Shown here in pieces: positions 15,893 through 22,886 of a stretch of DNA of 22,886 nt. Below the pieces are notes generated by a model. It did no database searches and was not told the origin of the DNA. It worked only from the letters and a program-made list of their open reading frames with translations. Within the stretch, counting starts at the first letter, position 1. Each line of letters opens with the position of its first letter. The translations under genes and the position numbers were made by a program. The stretch comes from Spirochaetia bacterium (GTDB taxonomy: Bacteria > Spirochaetota > Spirochaetia > Treponematales > Treponemataceae): positions 1-22,886 of the forward strand of contig CAAGIS010000182.1 in assembly GCA_900769985.1 (NCBI GenBank). The letters are read 5' to 3'.

Positions 15893-18800
15893 TTACAACC
15901 ATTTACCATTCTTATCCTTTTGTATCTGCTCCGTATATTCGCAATATGGATAATTCGTACAGCCGGCAAACCAATGATTGTTTTTTCCTTTTCGTTTCAC
16001 AAGAAAGCCACCGCAAGAAGGACATTTTTTAGGATTCAATAAAATTGTTGCATCTTGCAAAGAATATTTACATCTTGGAAAGTTCGAGCAACCAACAAAA
16101 TATTTTCCTTCGTGCGACACTTTATAAAGATTTCCACTTTTACAAAGAGGGCATTGCGTTTGTGCAGTCGTTTCAACTTTTTTTATTCCGATAAAACAGA
16201 CTGAATTCGACTCTGCAAATTCTTTAAAGAACTGAGATGGATTTTTGTTGTCGGTCAAAACAAAAGTTCTATTCCGCGTTCTTGTAATAGCAACATAGAA
16301 AAGACGGCGTTCCTCTGCAAATTTGTAGTTTTCCGCATTCGTAAGAACAAGATTCAAAACTTTGTCGTCAGCAATCTGATTAGGGAACCCAAGCTTGTCG
16401 TTTTTAAAGTTCAGCAAAATGACATTATCCGCTTCCAAACCTTTTGATTTGTGAACAGAAAGAAAATCTATCTGTACTTCGGGAGCAGGTATATACTCAA
16501 TACATTCTTTCCGATTGTTCGTGTAGATTTTAAACAATCCTGATTTTTTCAATATTTCTTTTTCATAGTTTGTTCTGCCAAGTATCAATATAGAAGAATT
16601 AACTCCAAACTCGGATATAATTTTATTAACAGCGAACTGCAACGTTTTGCAAGGATCTTCATCATATCCCCAAAATACAAGCGGGTAATCAAGATTTTTA
16701 TCCGAACGTAAATCTTTTTTTAACTGCAATGGATTCTGCAAAACAAAATGAGATGCTTCATCAATAAGATTTTGTGAATTTCTGTAAGTTTTTTCGATTT
16801 TAAGAATTTTTGTATACCCAAAATATTTTTCAAAATCGGTAAAAAGAGAAATATCGCTTCCCGCAAAGCGATAAATTGCCTGCCAGTCATCGCCGACACA
16901 AAAAAGTTTTGCCTGCGATTTCTCTACAATTGCCTTTAATAAATTGAAGCGTGATTTTGAAATGTCCTGATATTCGTCTACGATTACATATTTGTAAGGA
17001 GTAATCTCACAGCCAGTTTCCATTTTTTCAGCCGCAATATTTATCATGTCAGAAAAATCTATTGCATTCTGAGCAGAAAGATAATTCTGATATTCTGTAA
17101 GAATGACTTTGATTATATCCAAGAACAACGAAGTTCGTTCGCATAAAAAATCATTTGGTTCTGAATTACAATAATTCTTTTTTAATACTTCGATTTGGTC
17201 AATCTTGTAATTATTGGATTTAAAAAGATTGATAAAAGTACAGCACAGATTCATAAACTCTGAGAAATATTTGTTGCTTTTACTTGCATAGACTGTATTG
17301 AACACATCAGAAAAATCTCTCGCTTTTAATGTAATGCCATTGGCGGACAAGATTTCTTCAAGTTTTTTGAGCAGAACTCCTTCTGAACTGTAATATGAAT
17401 ATGTTTCAATTAGTTTTGTGTTGTGTTCTTCGTGAAAAGCACGCTTCCAGTAAATACCGTCCAGATATTTTTTCTCTTCTACTGGCGAAAGCCATGGAAC
17501 GGTGAAATCTTTTGAAACCCCAAAATGCTCAAGATAAATGTCATAATCGCAAAGGTAAAAATCGGGGTGGTAAGCTTTCCTGTTTGGATCATTGCTTTCA
17601 AACGGATATAGTTTTTCATATTCGTATTTTATGCCGTTCATAAAAAGAAAGTTTGCGATTTTTGTTTCTTCAAGGCTCTTTACCTGCTCGTTGTTCAAAG
17701 TTTTAAATGCTTTTGCTTTTTCTGCTCCTGTTTCATGGATATATTTTTCCCTGTCATATTTTGATTTTAAGGTTTCAAGATCTGCGTTTTTTTCTTCTTC
17801 GTATAATTCGCCAAGAGAACTGTGTTTTTCCATATCCTCTGGAATTTCAAGAAAGTATGCAAAATATTCTGTAAGAGCCTTTACAATCTCGGGATGATTT
17901 ACAATCTCGTTTTCAAAGAAATTGTGAATGAATTGCGTGAGGACATTTTCATCCGCAACTTCAGGTCTTTTGCCGTCTGCATTTTTTATAATATCAAGCC
18001 CAAGTTTGTGAAAAGTTGTGGCAACAGCAGGAATATTAAGTTTGTTTTGTATTCGCTCTGTCATTTCCTCTGCGGATTTTTTTGTAAACGAAATCAAAAG
18101 AATTTCATTTGGGTTTATTTTTTTTACTTCGCAAAGATATTTTACTTTTGCTGAAATCGTAAGTGTTTTTCCGCTTCCTGCACCTGCAAGAACTAAAATT
18201 CTGTTTTCATCTGTTATAACTGCTGTTCGTTGTTGTTCGTCCAATGATTTGCCGTCAATATTTGAAAATAACGACTCGTATTTTGTTGATTCATTTTGAA
18301 TGAACTGATTGTTGGCTGTTTCAAAATAATCGTGCAACGAATGAAAGACTGTTTTGAACCGTTCAATCTCAGAAAATTCATCATCTTCTTTGCGAACATC
18401 TGCGGACATTGATTTTTGATAAAGGGATTGCCATTTTTCAATAAAGGAAACGCTGTTTGAATGAGTAACATACTGCTTTTCAAGGTTAAAAAGTTCTGTA
18501 TAGAAGTTTTCGACAGATTTTACGATTAGTGAAAGAGTTTCCTTTCTTTTAGTTTCTGCATTCAGACTGACAATTTCATTATGAAGATTTGAGTAAGTTT
18601 TTCTAAAATGCTCGATTTCTTCTGCAAAACCATCTTTCTTTGAGATGCGATATTTTGCAAGTTCAGAATAAAGTTCCTGCCATTTTTCTGCAAATTCAGT
18701 TTCTGAAACCTCTGAGATATAGTGCTTCTTTAATTCTAAATATTCTGCAAAAAAGATTCTGATTTGTTCTTGAAAATAGGCAAGTTTTTCTTCAAACTCC

Positions 18801-18901
18801 CTTGCCAATCGTTTTTTGCGTTTTGCATAAGGTATTGAGAAAAATATTGATAAAATGACGACAACAACCGCTATTGATATTAGCAGGGTAGATGAAATCA
18901 T
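15893..18901 (-). CDS. Membrane-anchored UvrD-like helicase with nuclease-like insert and two zinc ribbons
   Basis: This 1002-residue superfamily 1A helicase has an unusual layout. Residues 4-25 are a membrane helix followed by a KRKKR stop-transfer run. Residues 50-117 and 132-199 are two copies of a helical repeat, offset by exactly 83 residues (EKWQELY and EKWQSLY; EIEHFRKTYSNLH and EIERFKTVFHSLH). The helicase core has the Q motif LDEQQ, Walker A AGAGSGKT (239-246), Walker B VDEYQD (641-646), motif III GDDWQAIYRF (670-679), motif V around SVHKSKGLEAD and motif VI VAITRTRN. An insert at 405-462 with Glu411, HPDF (445-448) and YLEH (456-459) looks like a PD-(D/E)xK-type nuclease fold. Two topoisomerase-type C4 ribbons close the protein (Cys917/920/938/944 and Cys960/963/981/987). 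The ATG lies three bases after the stop of the exported protein gene, so the two are probably co-translated. The target DNA or process is unknown. Confidence 0.88.
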   Translation of the reverse strand: MISSTLLISIAVVVVILSIFFSIPYAKRKKRLAREFEEKLAYFQEQIRIFFAEYLELKKHYISEVSETEFAEKWQELYSELAKYRISKKDGFAEEIEHFRKTYSNLHNEIVSLNAETKRKETLSLIVKSVENFYTELFNLEKQYVTHSNSVSFIEKWQSLYQKSMSADVRKEDDEFSEIERFKTVFHSLHDYFETANNQFIQNESTKYESLFSNIDGKSLDEQQRTAVITDENRILVLAGAGSGKTLTISAKVKYLCEVKKINPNEILLISFTKKSAEEMTERIQNKLNIPAVATTFHKLGLDIIKNADGKRPEVADENVLTQFIHNFFENEIVNHPEIVKALTEYFAYFLEIPEDMEKHSSLGELYEEEKNADLETLKSKYDREKYIHETGAEKAKAFKTLNNEQVKSLEETKIANFLFMNGIKYEYEKLYPFESNDPNRKAYHPDFYLCDYDIYLEHFGVSKDFTVPWLSPVEEKKYLDGIYWKRAFHEEHNTKLIETYSYYSSEGVLLKKLEEILSANGITLKARDFSDVFNTVYASKSNKYFSEFMNLCCTFINLFKSNNYKIDQIEVLKKNYCNSEPNDFLCERTSLFLDIIKVILTEYQNYLSAQNAIDFSDMINIAAEKMETGCEITPYKYVIVDEYQDISKSRFNLLKAIVEKSQAKLFCVGDDWQAIYRFAGSDISLFTDFEKYFGYTKILKIEKTYRNSQNLIDEASHFVLQNPLQLKKDLRSDKNLDYPLVFWGYDEDPCKTLQFAVNKIISEFGVNSSILILGRTNYEKEILKKSGLFKIYTNNRKECIEYIPAPEVQIDFLSVHKSKGLEADNVILLNFKNDKLGFPNQIADDKVLNLVLTNAENYKFAEERRLFYVAITRTRNRTFVLTDNKNPSQFFKEFAESNSVCFIGIKKVETTAQTQCPLCKSGNLYKVSHEGKYFVGCSNFPRCKYSLQDATILLNPKKCPSCGGFLVKRKGKNNHWFAGCTNYPYCEYTEQIQKDKNGKWL

Positions 18902-18904
18902 AAG

Positions 18905-19492
18905 TTAAAACACTTCGTCCTGCTCGTCTTCTACAGCACTTGTATTTTTAAAGTAGTAATACAATACTAATTGACCTGTACCTTCATAAAATCCACTTAA
19001 AACAGTACATTCCAATGCAACTGATTCAAGGTCATCTGAAAGGGCAGAATCATATCCCCAAACAGCAGATAGTTCACGAGAACCTTCTCTTAGAGAATAA
19101 AACCAATACTCATCTTGTTGATGGTATGAATCGGAAGAGTTACTATATTTATCTGTAACTTTTGGTTTCCCGTATGTTTTTGCAATTCTGTCTTTAAGCG
19201 AGTTAAAAGCATTTTTTAGTTCGGTTCCAAATTTGTTAGTTGTGATTGGAGAAGAAATTGCTCGTATTTGATACAATCCTGTTTTTTCATTTACATATAC
19301 TGCATAATAATCAAATAATGGATGCTTTTTTATAGGTTTTACAAAGTAGATGTCGTCTTCAAAATACGATGGCTCTTCCTCACATTGCTCGGCAATTTCT
19401 TCAACTGTCATTCCCATTTTTAGACCAAAAGGAGCAGCATATATAAAAGCCGAAATAAGTCCAAAAATCATTACTAAAAATAATTTTCTCAT
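18905..19492 (-). CDS. Exported protein of unknown function, upstream of the helicase
   Basis: The product starts MRKLFLVMIFGLISAFIYAAP, a type I signal peptide probably cleaved after AYA-like residues, so it is periplasmic or secreted. The mature 170-odd residues have no motif I recognise. They carry an early GLKMGMTVEEI segment, a pattern seen in proteins with a 'G.s.eEv' repeat that monitor or bind envelope ligands, and are rich in Tyr, Asp and Glu. The ATG at 19492 is chosen over an upstream in-frame start because a full AGGAGG site lies just before it. A small hairpin (TGCCC-AGTGC-GGGCA, 19505-19519) sits immediately upstream of that site. It is followed after three bases by the helicase gene. 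Confidence 0.7.
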   Translation of the reverse strand: MRKLFLVMIFGLISAFIYAAPFGLKMGMTVEEIAEQCEEEPSYFEDDIYFVKPIKKHPLFDYYAVYVNEKTGLYQIRAISSPITTNKFGTELKNAFNSLKDRIAKTYGKPKVTDKYSNSSDSYHQQDEYWFYSLREGSRELSAVWGYDSALSDDLESVALECTVLSGFYEGTGQLVLYYYFKNTSAVEDEQDEVF

Positions 19493-19540
19493 TTTATCCT
19501 CCTGTGCCCAGTGCGGGCATAAACCTAACACAAATAACAC

Positions 19541-19830
19541 ATATCCCGTATAAATTTCTTATGCAGCTTTTTTATCCGTATAAGATTCAGAACGAGTTAC
19601 TTTCTTCTATACTATAACATAAATTATCAGATTTTTCTACGGATATCTCTAATCTTACATTCTATCAAAAGGACTGATTATTCCGCCGGCACATTTTACA
19701 TTTTCCTTTCTGGCTATCACAACAGCGCAAAACAGAATTTCATAAAAAAAATCCACAGGCAAAACCCTTCGAACAAAACGACCAGAAAAAAGCCCTCGCC
19801 TTAAAAGAAAAAAATAAACTCTTGTTACAA
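19541..19830. other. Gap without a supported gene
   Basis: I find no convincing gene in this stretch. On the minus strand it has AT-rich promoter-like words and two copies of TTATACGG ahead of the exported protein gene. On the plus strand a lysine-rich open frame near 19730-19850 has no start codon or ribosome site. Confidence 0.4.
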
Positions 19831-20568
19831 TCATTTTGCCATTTTTTCAATTTCTTCTTTCAGTTGTTTTTTTATGCTGCCGGGGCTTAGAATTTCAAGG
19901 CGGCTTCCAAAACTTAGCAGCCAGTCTGTGAGCCATGGCATTTTTGGAACTGAAAGGGTTAATATTTTGGAGAAAGGAGTGTCATCCTGAATACTGTCTG
20001 CACAAAAATCATCAAGTATTCTGTAAATATCCTGGCTATGCACCCTTAATTTGAGCGTAATTTTCGGGGTAGTGTCTTCGCGGTAACCGGAATAATCCAT
20101 CTGAGTGGCATTTGAATTTATTTTCAGCTCTGATTCTGACTTTTCGGAAAGGATTTCTACATTTTTCATTCGGCTTAGCTTAAAGAAGCGGTTTTCTTTC
20201 TTTTGCTCACACCACGCCCATAAATACCAGGCCTGACCGCGAAAAACGATTTTCCATGGACATAGAATCCTGTTTGTGCAATTTCCGTTACTTGAATAGT
20301 AATCAAGGCGAACCTTCCGCTCGCTTAGAATTGCGATTTTTAACAGATTGAAAATATTTTTTATTTCAGTAAGTTTTGGATTCCAAGGGGAAAAATCAAC
20401 TTCAATCCAGTCGGCATTTGCTTTTGTTAAGGATTTTAGTTTTGTTATTGATGACTGTTTGTTTCCGCTGAGATTTTCAAGTGCCTGAACTCCGGCTAAA
20501 AGTTCAAGCTTTTCATCTTCTGTAAAAACAGTTTTGTCCAGAGCATATTTTTCCGAAACGCAGAGCCC
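19831..20568 (-). pseudogene. WYL-domain regulator lacking its DNA-binding head
   Basis: The frame is open from just after a TGA (20569-20571) to 19831, 245 codons. Its first residues (SEKYALDKTVFTEDEKLELL) match the linker that normally follows the HTH_11 domain in YafY-type regulators. The WYL domain is intact, with CPWKIVFRGQAWYLWAWC and NRFFKLSRM, followed by the C-terminal WCX-like region. The usual N-terminal winged helix of about 60 residues is missing in all frames upstream. No start codon exists before the ATG at 20169, so a product would be only the C-terminal 112 residues. WYL proteins bind ligands, often nucleic acid, and commonly control defence or DNA-repair genes. Confidence 0.75.
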
Positions 20569-20677
20569 TCATCCTTTGCCTTTGATTTATCTGAAAAACG
20601 CCTTCTCCATGAAATATATCTGTCAGATCCAAGAAAGTGTTCTCAAGACAAAAACCGTTGTGTAATCAGATATCCAA

Positions 20678-20947
20678 TCAAAAAAAATAAGGAAGAAATG
20701 GAAAATTGAAATTATATTTCCCACAAGATTTTGAATTTATAGTTTCAAAACTTATTCCACTTTCTTCGTTGAATTCGTGCTTTGCTGTTTCAAAAGGTGT
20801 TTTATCAAATGTTTCACTCTTTCCACCAAAGATAGACCATTTACCTTTTCCCGGATTTATTGTTCTTTTTCCAAGAAGAATGGAATATCATTCCGAAGTC
20901 TTTTTGAACAATGCAATACCGGCACCTTTATACGTTTTTATTTTCAT
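20678..20947 (-). pseudogene. Nudix hydrolase, broken by in-frame TGA codons
   Basis: The frame begins ATG at 20947, four bases after the stop of the glycosylase-like gene, and reads MKIKTYKGAGIALFKKTSE before a TGA at 20888-20890. It then continues in frame as YSILLGKR, NPGKGKWSIFGGKSE and a Nudix box ending HEFNEESGI (GX5EX7-type with His in place of Arg), up to a second TGA at 20678-20680. A run of eight T residues just before the second stop marks a probable frameshift, after which another frame reads FFDWISDYTTVFV. Nudix enzymes hydrolyse nucleoside diphosphate derivatives. Two lesions argue for a true pseudogene unless the assembly is wrong. Confidence 0.75.
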
Positions 20948-20950
20948 GTT

Positions 20951-21589
20951 TTATGAGTTTGTGCATTTGTGCATTCCTTGTATAAAATCATTCTTACCAC
21001 CATTTGAAGGATGGCGGATATATTTTACACTATTGAAACTCTCAAATGATGATAATATTCCTTCAGCTTTTTTACCTATCGCAAAAATATTTTCTTTATC
21101 AATATTGAAAATGTTTATTAACTCCTTCAAGATTTCTGAACCATATTTCAATTCTTGTGAATTAGGAGCTCTATTACTGTTTGTTTTATCTTTGTAGGGA
21201 TGAAAGGGAAATGCATTCCACATCAATGGATATATTTGTATTTCATCTAAACAACTCCAGACAATAGTAGCAGAAGATTCTTTCTGTGGTTTATTTAAAT
21301 CTCTGATTTTATAGTTCTGATTAAAGAATGAATTATTCACTAAAACTGCTTCTGATGTAAAAGGAATACCACTCCATCTGCAGCCATTATAACCAGGAGC
21401 TTCCACGACAATAAGATATTTTTGTTTTCTAGAAAGCATTTCATATAAATATAATCTTAAATTATTAACAGTATTTTCGGATGCTATAGTACGAGGAGAA
21501 TAAATGTTCTCTACCGGTAATTTAAATTCAACTGAACATTCTGCTAAATTTTTAATGAAATTTTCTATCTTGCTATAAGCTCCAATCAA
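20951..21589 (-). CDS. Uracil-DNA glycosylase superfamily protein
   Basis: The 212-residue protein carries the superfamily motifs in order: an active-site-like stretch VEAPGYNGCRWSGIPFTSE (about residues 62-80), a WNAFPFHP motif near 125, and the substrate-clamping RHPSNGG near the C-terminus. These proteins remove uracil or other damaged bases from DNA. The residue that activates water in the classical families (Asp, Asn or Glu in the first motif) is not obvious, since Asn69 follows PGY, so activity and base choice are open. The start is TTG at 21589, overlapping the stop of the preceding small gene as TTGA, which implies translational coupling. It is third in an antitoxin-led operon and precedes the broken Nudix gene. 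Confidence 0.78.
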   Translation of the reverse strand: MIGAYSKIENFIKNLAECSVEFKLPVENIYSPRTIASENTVNNLRLYLYEMLSRKQKYLIVVEAPGYNGCRWSGIPFTSEAVLVNNSFFNQNYKIRDLNKPQKESSATIVWSCLDEIQIYPLMWNAFPFHPYKDKTNSNRAPNSQELKYGSEILKELINIFNIDKENIFAIGKKAEGILSSFESFNSVKYIRHPSNGGKNDFIQGMHKCTNS

Positions 21590-21813
21590 TCCAGTACCCA
21601 GCCAGCTTCAACCATATCTAAAGGAGAATTAAAAGTTGCAATCGTTTCATCGCCTGGTTCTGGCATAAAGCCAACTGATACTACGCCTTTAATAATAACT
21701 TTTGGTTCAATTTCTGTGACAAAGCCATAATTATTATCTTCATCTTTTACCATTGCACCAGGATACAAATTATCCAAAGTATTATTCTGTAATTCTTTGT
21801 TCCATTTGCTCAT
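21586..21813 (-). CDS. Small protein of unknown function
   Basis: This 75-residue acidic protein is preceded by a strong ribosome site (AAGGGGG, ending about six bases before the ATG at 21813). The sequence alternates short hydrophobic strands with turns (YPGAMVKDEDNNYGFVTEI, VVSVGFMPEPGD, MVEAGWVLD), which suggests a small β-barrel of SH3-like type. No catalytic motif is visible and I do not recognise the family. It overlaps the glycosylase-like gene by four bases and directly follows the truncated toxin, so it probably acts with the glycosylase-like protein. The ribosome site begins right at the toxin's premature stop, marking the likely recombination joint. Confidence 0.65.
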   Translation of the reverse strand: MSKWNKELQNNTLDNLYPGAMVKDEDNNYGFVTEIEPKVIIKGVVSVGFMPEPGDETIATFNSPLDMVEAGWVLD

Positions 21814-21824
21814 AATGTACCCCC

Positions 21825-21911
21825 TTATTCCTTATCAGCATCTTTTAAGTTAGACTGTTCAATTTTCTTACTGTCTTTTACAGCCTGTTTGGAATAAACT
21901 ACAGTCCACAT
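21825..21911 (-). pseudogene. YoeB-type toxin, cut to 28 codons
   Basis: The ATG at 21911 overlaps the antitoxin stop as TAATG, the classical arrangement of yefM-yoeB pairs. The first residues, MWTVVYSKQAVKDSKKIEQS, match the N-terminus of Txe/YoeB endoribonucleases. The frame ends in TAA at 21825-21827 after 28 residues, so the catalytic part (the Glu, Arg and His residues and the C-terminal Tyr of the family) is missing. The next gene's ribosome site begins at this point. It is a non-functional remnant. Confidence 0.85.
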
Positions 21912-22153
21912 TACCAGTCTAATTCCTTCGCACTTTCTTCAAGAGGTTCTTTGCTTGCTTCAAGAATTGATTCTCTCATTCCTGGAATTGAACATAAATA
22001 TAAAGTTTCCTGAATTGCATTCCAGTCTTCTTCTGAAATCAAAACAGCATTGTTTCTTTTTCCAGAAATAATAATTGGTTCGTGAAAATCTTTTGTCTGA
22101 TCTATGAGATTATATAAATTTGTTCTTGCTGCTGTTGCTGTTATTACTGCCAT
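21911..22153 (-). CDS. Phd/YefM-family antitoxin
   Basis: The 80-residue protein has the PhdYeFM fold signature: MAVITATAARTNLYNLIDQT, then EPIIISGKRNNAVLISEEDW, then a C-terminal toxin-neutralising helix (SIPGMRESILEASKEP). Antitoxins of this type bind their own operator and, when intact, wrap the YoeB active site. The ATG at 22153 is chosen because GAGG lies nine bases upstream; an in-frame extension to 22225 runs through the operator and is not credible. The toxin next to it is truncated, so this is an orphan antitoxin. It may now serve as a repressor for the downstream genes, or neutralise related toxins elsewhere. Confidence 0.9.
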   Translation of the reverse strand: MAVITATAARTNLYNLIDQTKDFHEPIIISGKRNNAVLISEEDWNAIQETLYLCSIPGMRESILEASKEPLEESAKELDW

Positions 22154-22173
22154 AAAAATACCTCTATACAAAT

Positions 22174-22204
22174 AAAGCGTACGATAAACCGTACGCTTTG
22201 TCAA
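22174..22204 (-). promoter_or_regulatory. Antitoxin promoter with a YefM-like operator
   Basis: On the minus strand a perfect -35 TTGACA (22199-22204) is followed after 17 bases by TACGCT (22176-22181), a weak -10 that keeps the key T, A and T. Across the spacer and -10 lies the inverted repeat AAAGCGTACG (22174-22183) and CGTACGCTTT (22190-22199). It contains two CGTACG palindromes with centres 12 bases apart, the same spacing known for the two TGTACA cores of the E. coli yefM-yoeB operator. Confidence 0.8.
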
Positions 22205-22359
22205 GGAAAAGTTTATTATATTCAAATTTTTCCTTCCTCATTAATGATAAAAATGCTGGGGATTTTGCTTTTAACAAAATCCTGACATAGGGTCGTGTAG
22301 GGAATTATCGGAATAATGGTGTAAATAAATTGTGGCAGTCAAATTGAGACCTAAAATAT

Positions 22360-22432
22360 TGTCATGCTGAATCTAGTTCAGCATCCATACCAGTATATAG
22401 TGTATGGTTTTCGAAATAAATTCGGAATGACA
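22360..22432. repeat. Palindromic miniature repeat element
   Basis: The gene-free stretch 22226-22486 contains an element bounded by TGTCAT (22360-22365) and ATGACA (22427-22432). Inside are three hairpins: ATGCTGAA with TTCAGCAT (22364-22384), CCATAC with GTATGG, and a TTCGAAATAAATTCGGAA loop. The 'GTCATGCTGAA…TTCAGCAT…GGAATGACA' pattern is that of small dispersed repeats seen in many bacterial genomes. An unrelated hairpin, GGATTTTG with CAAAATCC (22260-22282), lies nearby. Confidence 0.6.
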
Positions 22433-22486
22433 TTATGTTTTTAGTTATTGGACACTTTTTTCATTTTGAACCATGATATAAAATCA

Positions 22487-22711
22487 CTACAAATTTCCCC
22501 CGTGATTTTTGCAATACAACGAAAGGTCATCAAGAATTTCTGCAAAAGAAAGTGTATGAGCAACATTATAATGCTGATTTATAAAATCTATTGCATTAAA
22601 GCGGTCAAGATAATTGAATGCCTGTGTAGTGGAAAGCGAATGTTTTTTTGCAAAGTCGCTTACAAGGGAAACGGTATATTCTATTTTGTCTTTTACAGGC
22701 ACTGTAGTCAT
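22487..22711 (-). CDS. DUF3791 family small protein
   Basis: The 74-residue protein reads EYTVSLVSDFAKKHSLSTTQ, then AFNYLDRFNAIDFINQHYNV, and ends AEILDDLSLYCKNHGGNL. This pattern fits DUF3791, a family of short helical proteins often found next to DUF3990 genes in putative toxin-antitoxin-like pairs. No DUF3990 partner is present downstream (22226-22486), and the upstream side leaves the window after 170 bases. The ATG at 22711 is preferred to an in-frame TTG at 22723, because the GGAG ribosome site overlaps that TTG. Function unknown. Confidence 0.7.
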   Translation of the reverse strand: MTTVPVKDKIEYTVSLVSDFAKKHSLSTTQAFNYLDRFNAIDFINQHYNVAHTLSFAEILDDLSLYCKNHGGNL

Positions 22712-22791
22712 AGCAATCTCCAAAGATAAAATTTACCATTACTTTCTGAAATTTTCAATAAAAGCTTACGATATCGGGAGAAAAATAATTA

Positions 22792-22842
22792 ATCAGGGAT
22801 AAACCTCCCCCTGATATTCTGTTTATTTACTCCTCAGTAAAT
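22792..22842. promoter_or_regulatory. Two adjacent inverted repeats upstream of the DUF3791 gene
   Basis: ATCAGGG (22792-22798) pairs with CCCTGAT (22809-22815). ATTTACT (22825-22831) pairs with AGTAAAT (22836-22842) around a 4-base loop. They lie 80-130 bases upstream of the DUF3791 start on its own strand and could be operators or leader hairpins. No clear promoter was found. Confidence 0.35.
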
Positions 22843-22886
22843 TTGTGCTATTATGAACTATCAGCAATTTATTTGCCCTAAAAACA

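Noticed and set aside
18214..18483. An 89-codon minus frame inside the helicase gene
   Set aside because: It is a shadow of the helicase repeat region in another frame, with no ribosome site.
20678..20947. TGA recoding (selenocysteine or Trp) in the Nudix gene
   Set aside because: No SECIS-like hairpin follows the codon, and TGA serves as a normal stop for other genes here, such as feoB.
1..22886. CRISPR array, tRNA or rRNA genes
   Set aside because: I saw no regularly spaced direct repeats, no tRNA cloverleaf and no rRNA motifs.

Overview
The window looks like the chromosome of a low-GC, host- or gut-associated spirochaete, most probably a Treponema. This rests on the Rhs core ending of treponemal type, the many small lipoproteins with a Cys lipobox, the gene-family mix and the AT-rich base composition. 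It is inferred from sequence style, not from a marker gene.

Layout. 1-2300 is a decayed accessory region: the tail of an IS3-type transposase, two tandem hairpins, and a minus-strand pair made of a headless Rhs C-terminus and an ankyrin-repeat lipoprotein (candidate toxin tip and immunity protein). 2300-6050 holds a FeoA-FeoB fusion for ferrous iron import, preceded by an extended -10 promoter and a perfect palindrome, then a MATE exporter. 6050-8150 is a minus-strand biotin ECF transporter operon (bioY, ATPase, EcfT) with a near-perfect BirA operator in its promoter. 8180-11050 is a minus-strand ABC importer (lipoprotein, permease, ATPase) of the TrpXYZ type, with a nest of alternative hairpins between the first two genes. 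11237-12717 is a stand-alone AAA ATPase with a DUF234 nuclease-like tail and a probable leaderless start.

12700-15750 has a broken small ORF, a META-domain lipoprotein with a clear terminator, the hisG-hisB pair of histidine biosynthesis, and a VOC-family protein. 15890-19500 is a two-gene unit: an exported protein and a 1002-residue UvrD-like helicase with a membrane anchor, a duplicated helical repeat, a nuclease-like insert and two zinc ribbons. 19500-22886 is accessory DNA: a WYL regulator without its DNA-binding head, and an antitoxin-led operon in which a YoeB-type toxin is cut to 28 codons and followed by a small protein, a uracil-DNA-glycosylase-like protein and a broken Nudix gene. 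A palindromic repeat and a DUF3791 gene close the window.

The most interesting items are the membrane-anchored helicase unit, the YefM-like operator with its amputated toxin and DNA/nucleotide-repair cargo, the Rhs-ankyrin pair, and two promoters placed so that transcription should start at the ATG.
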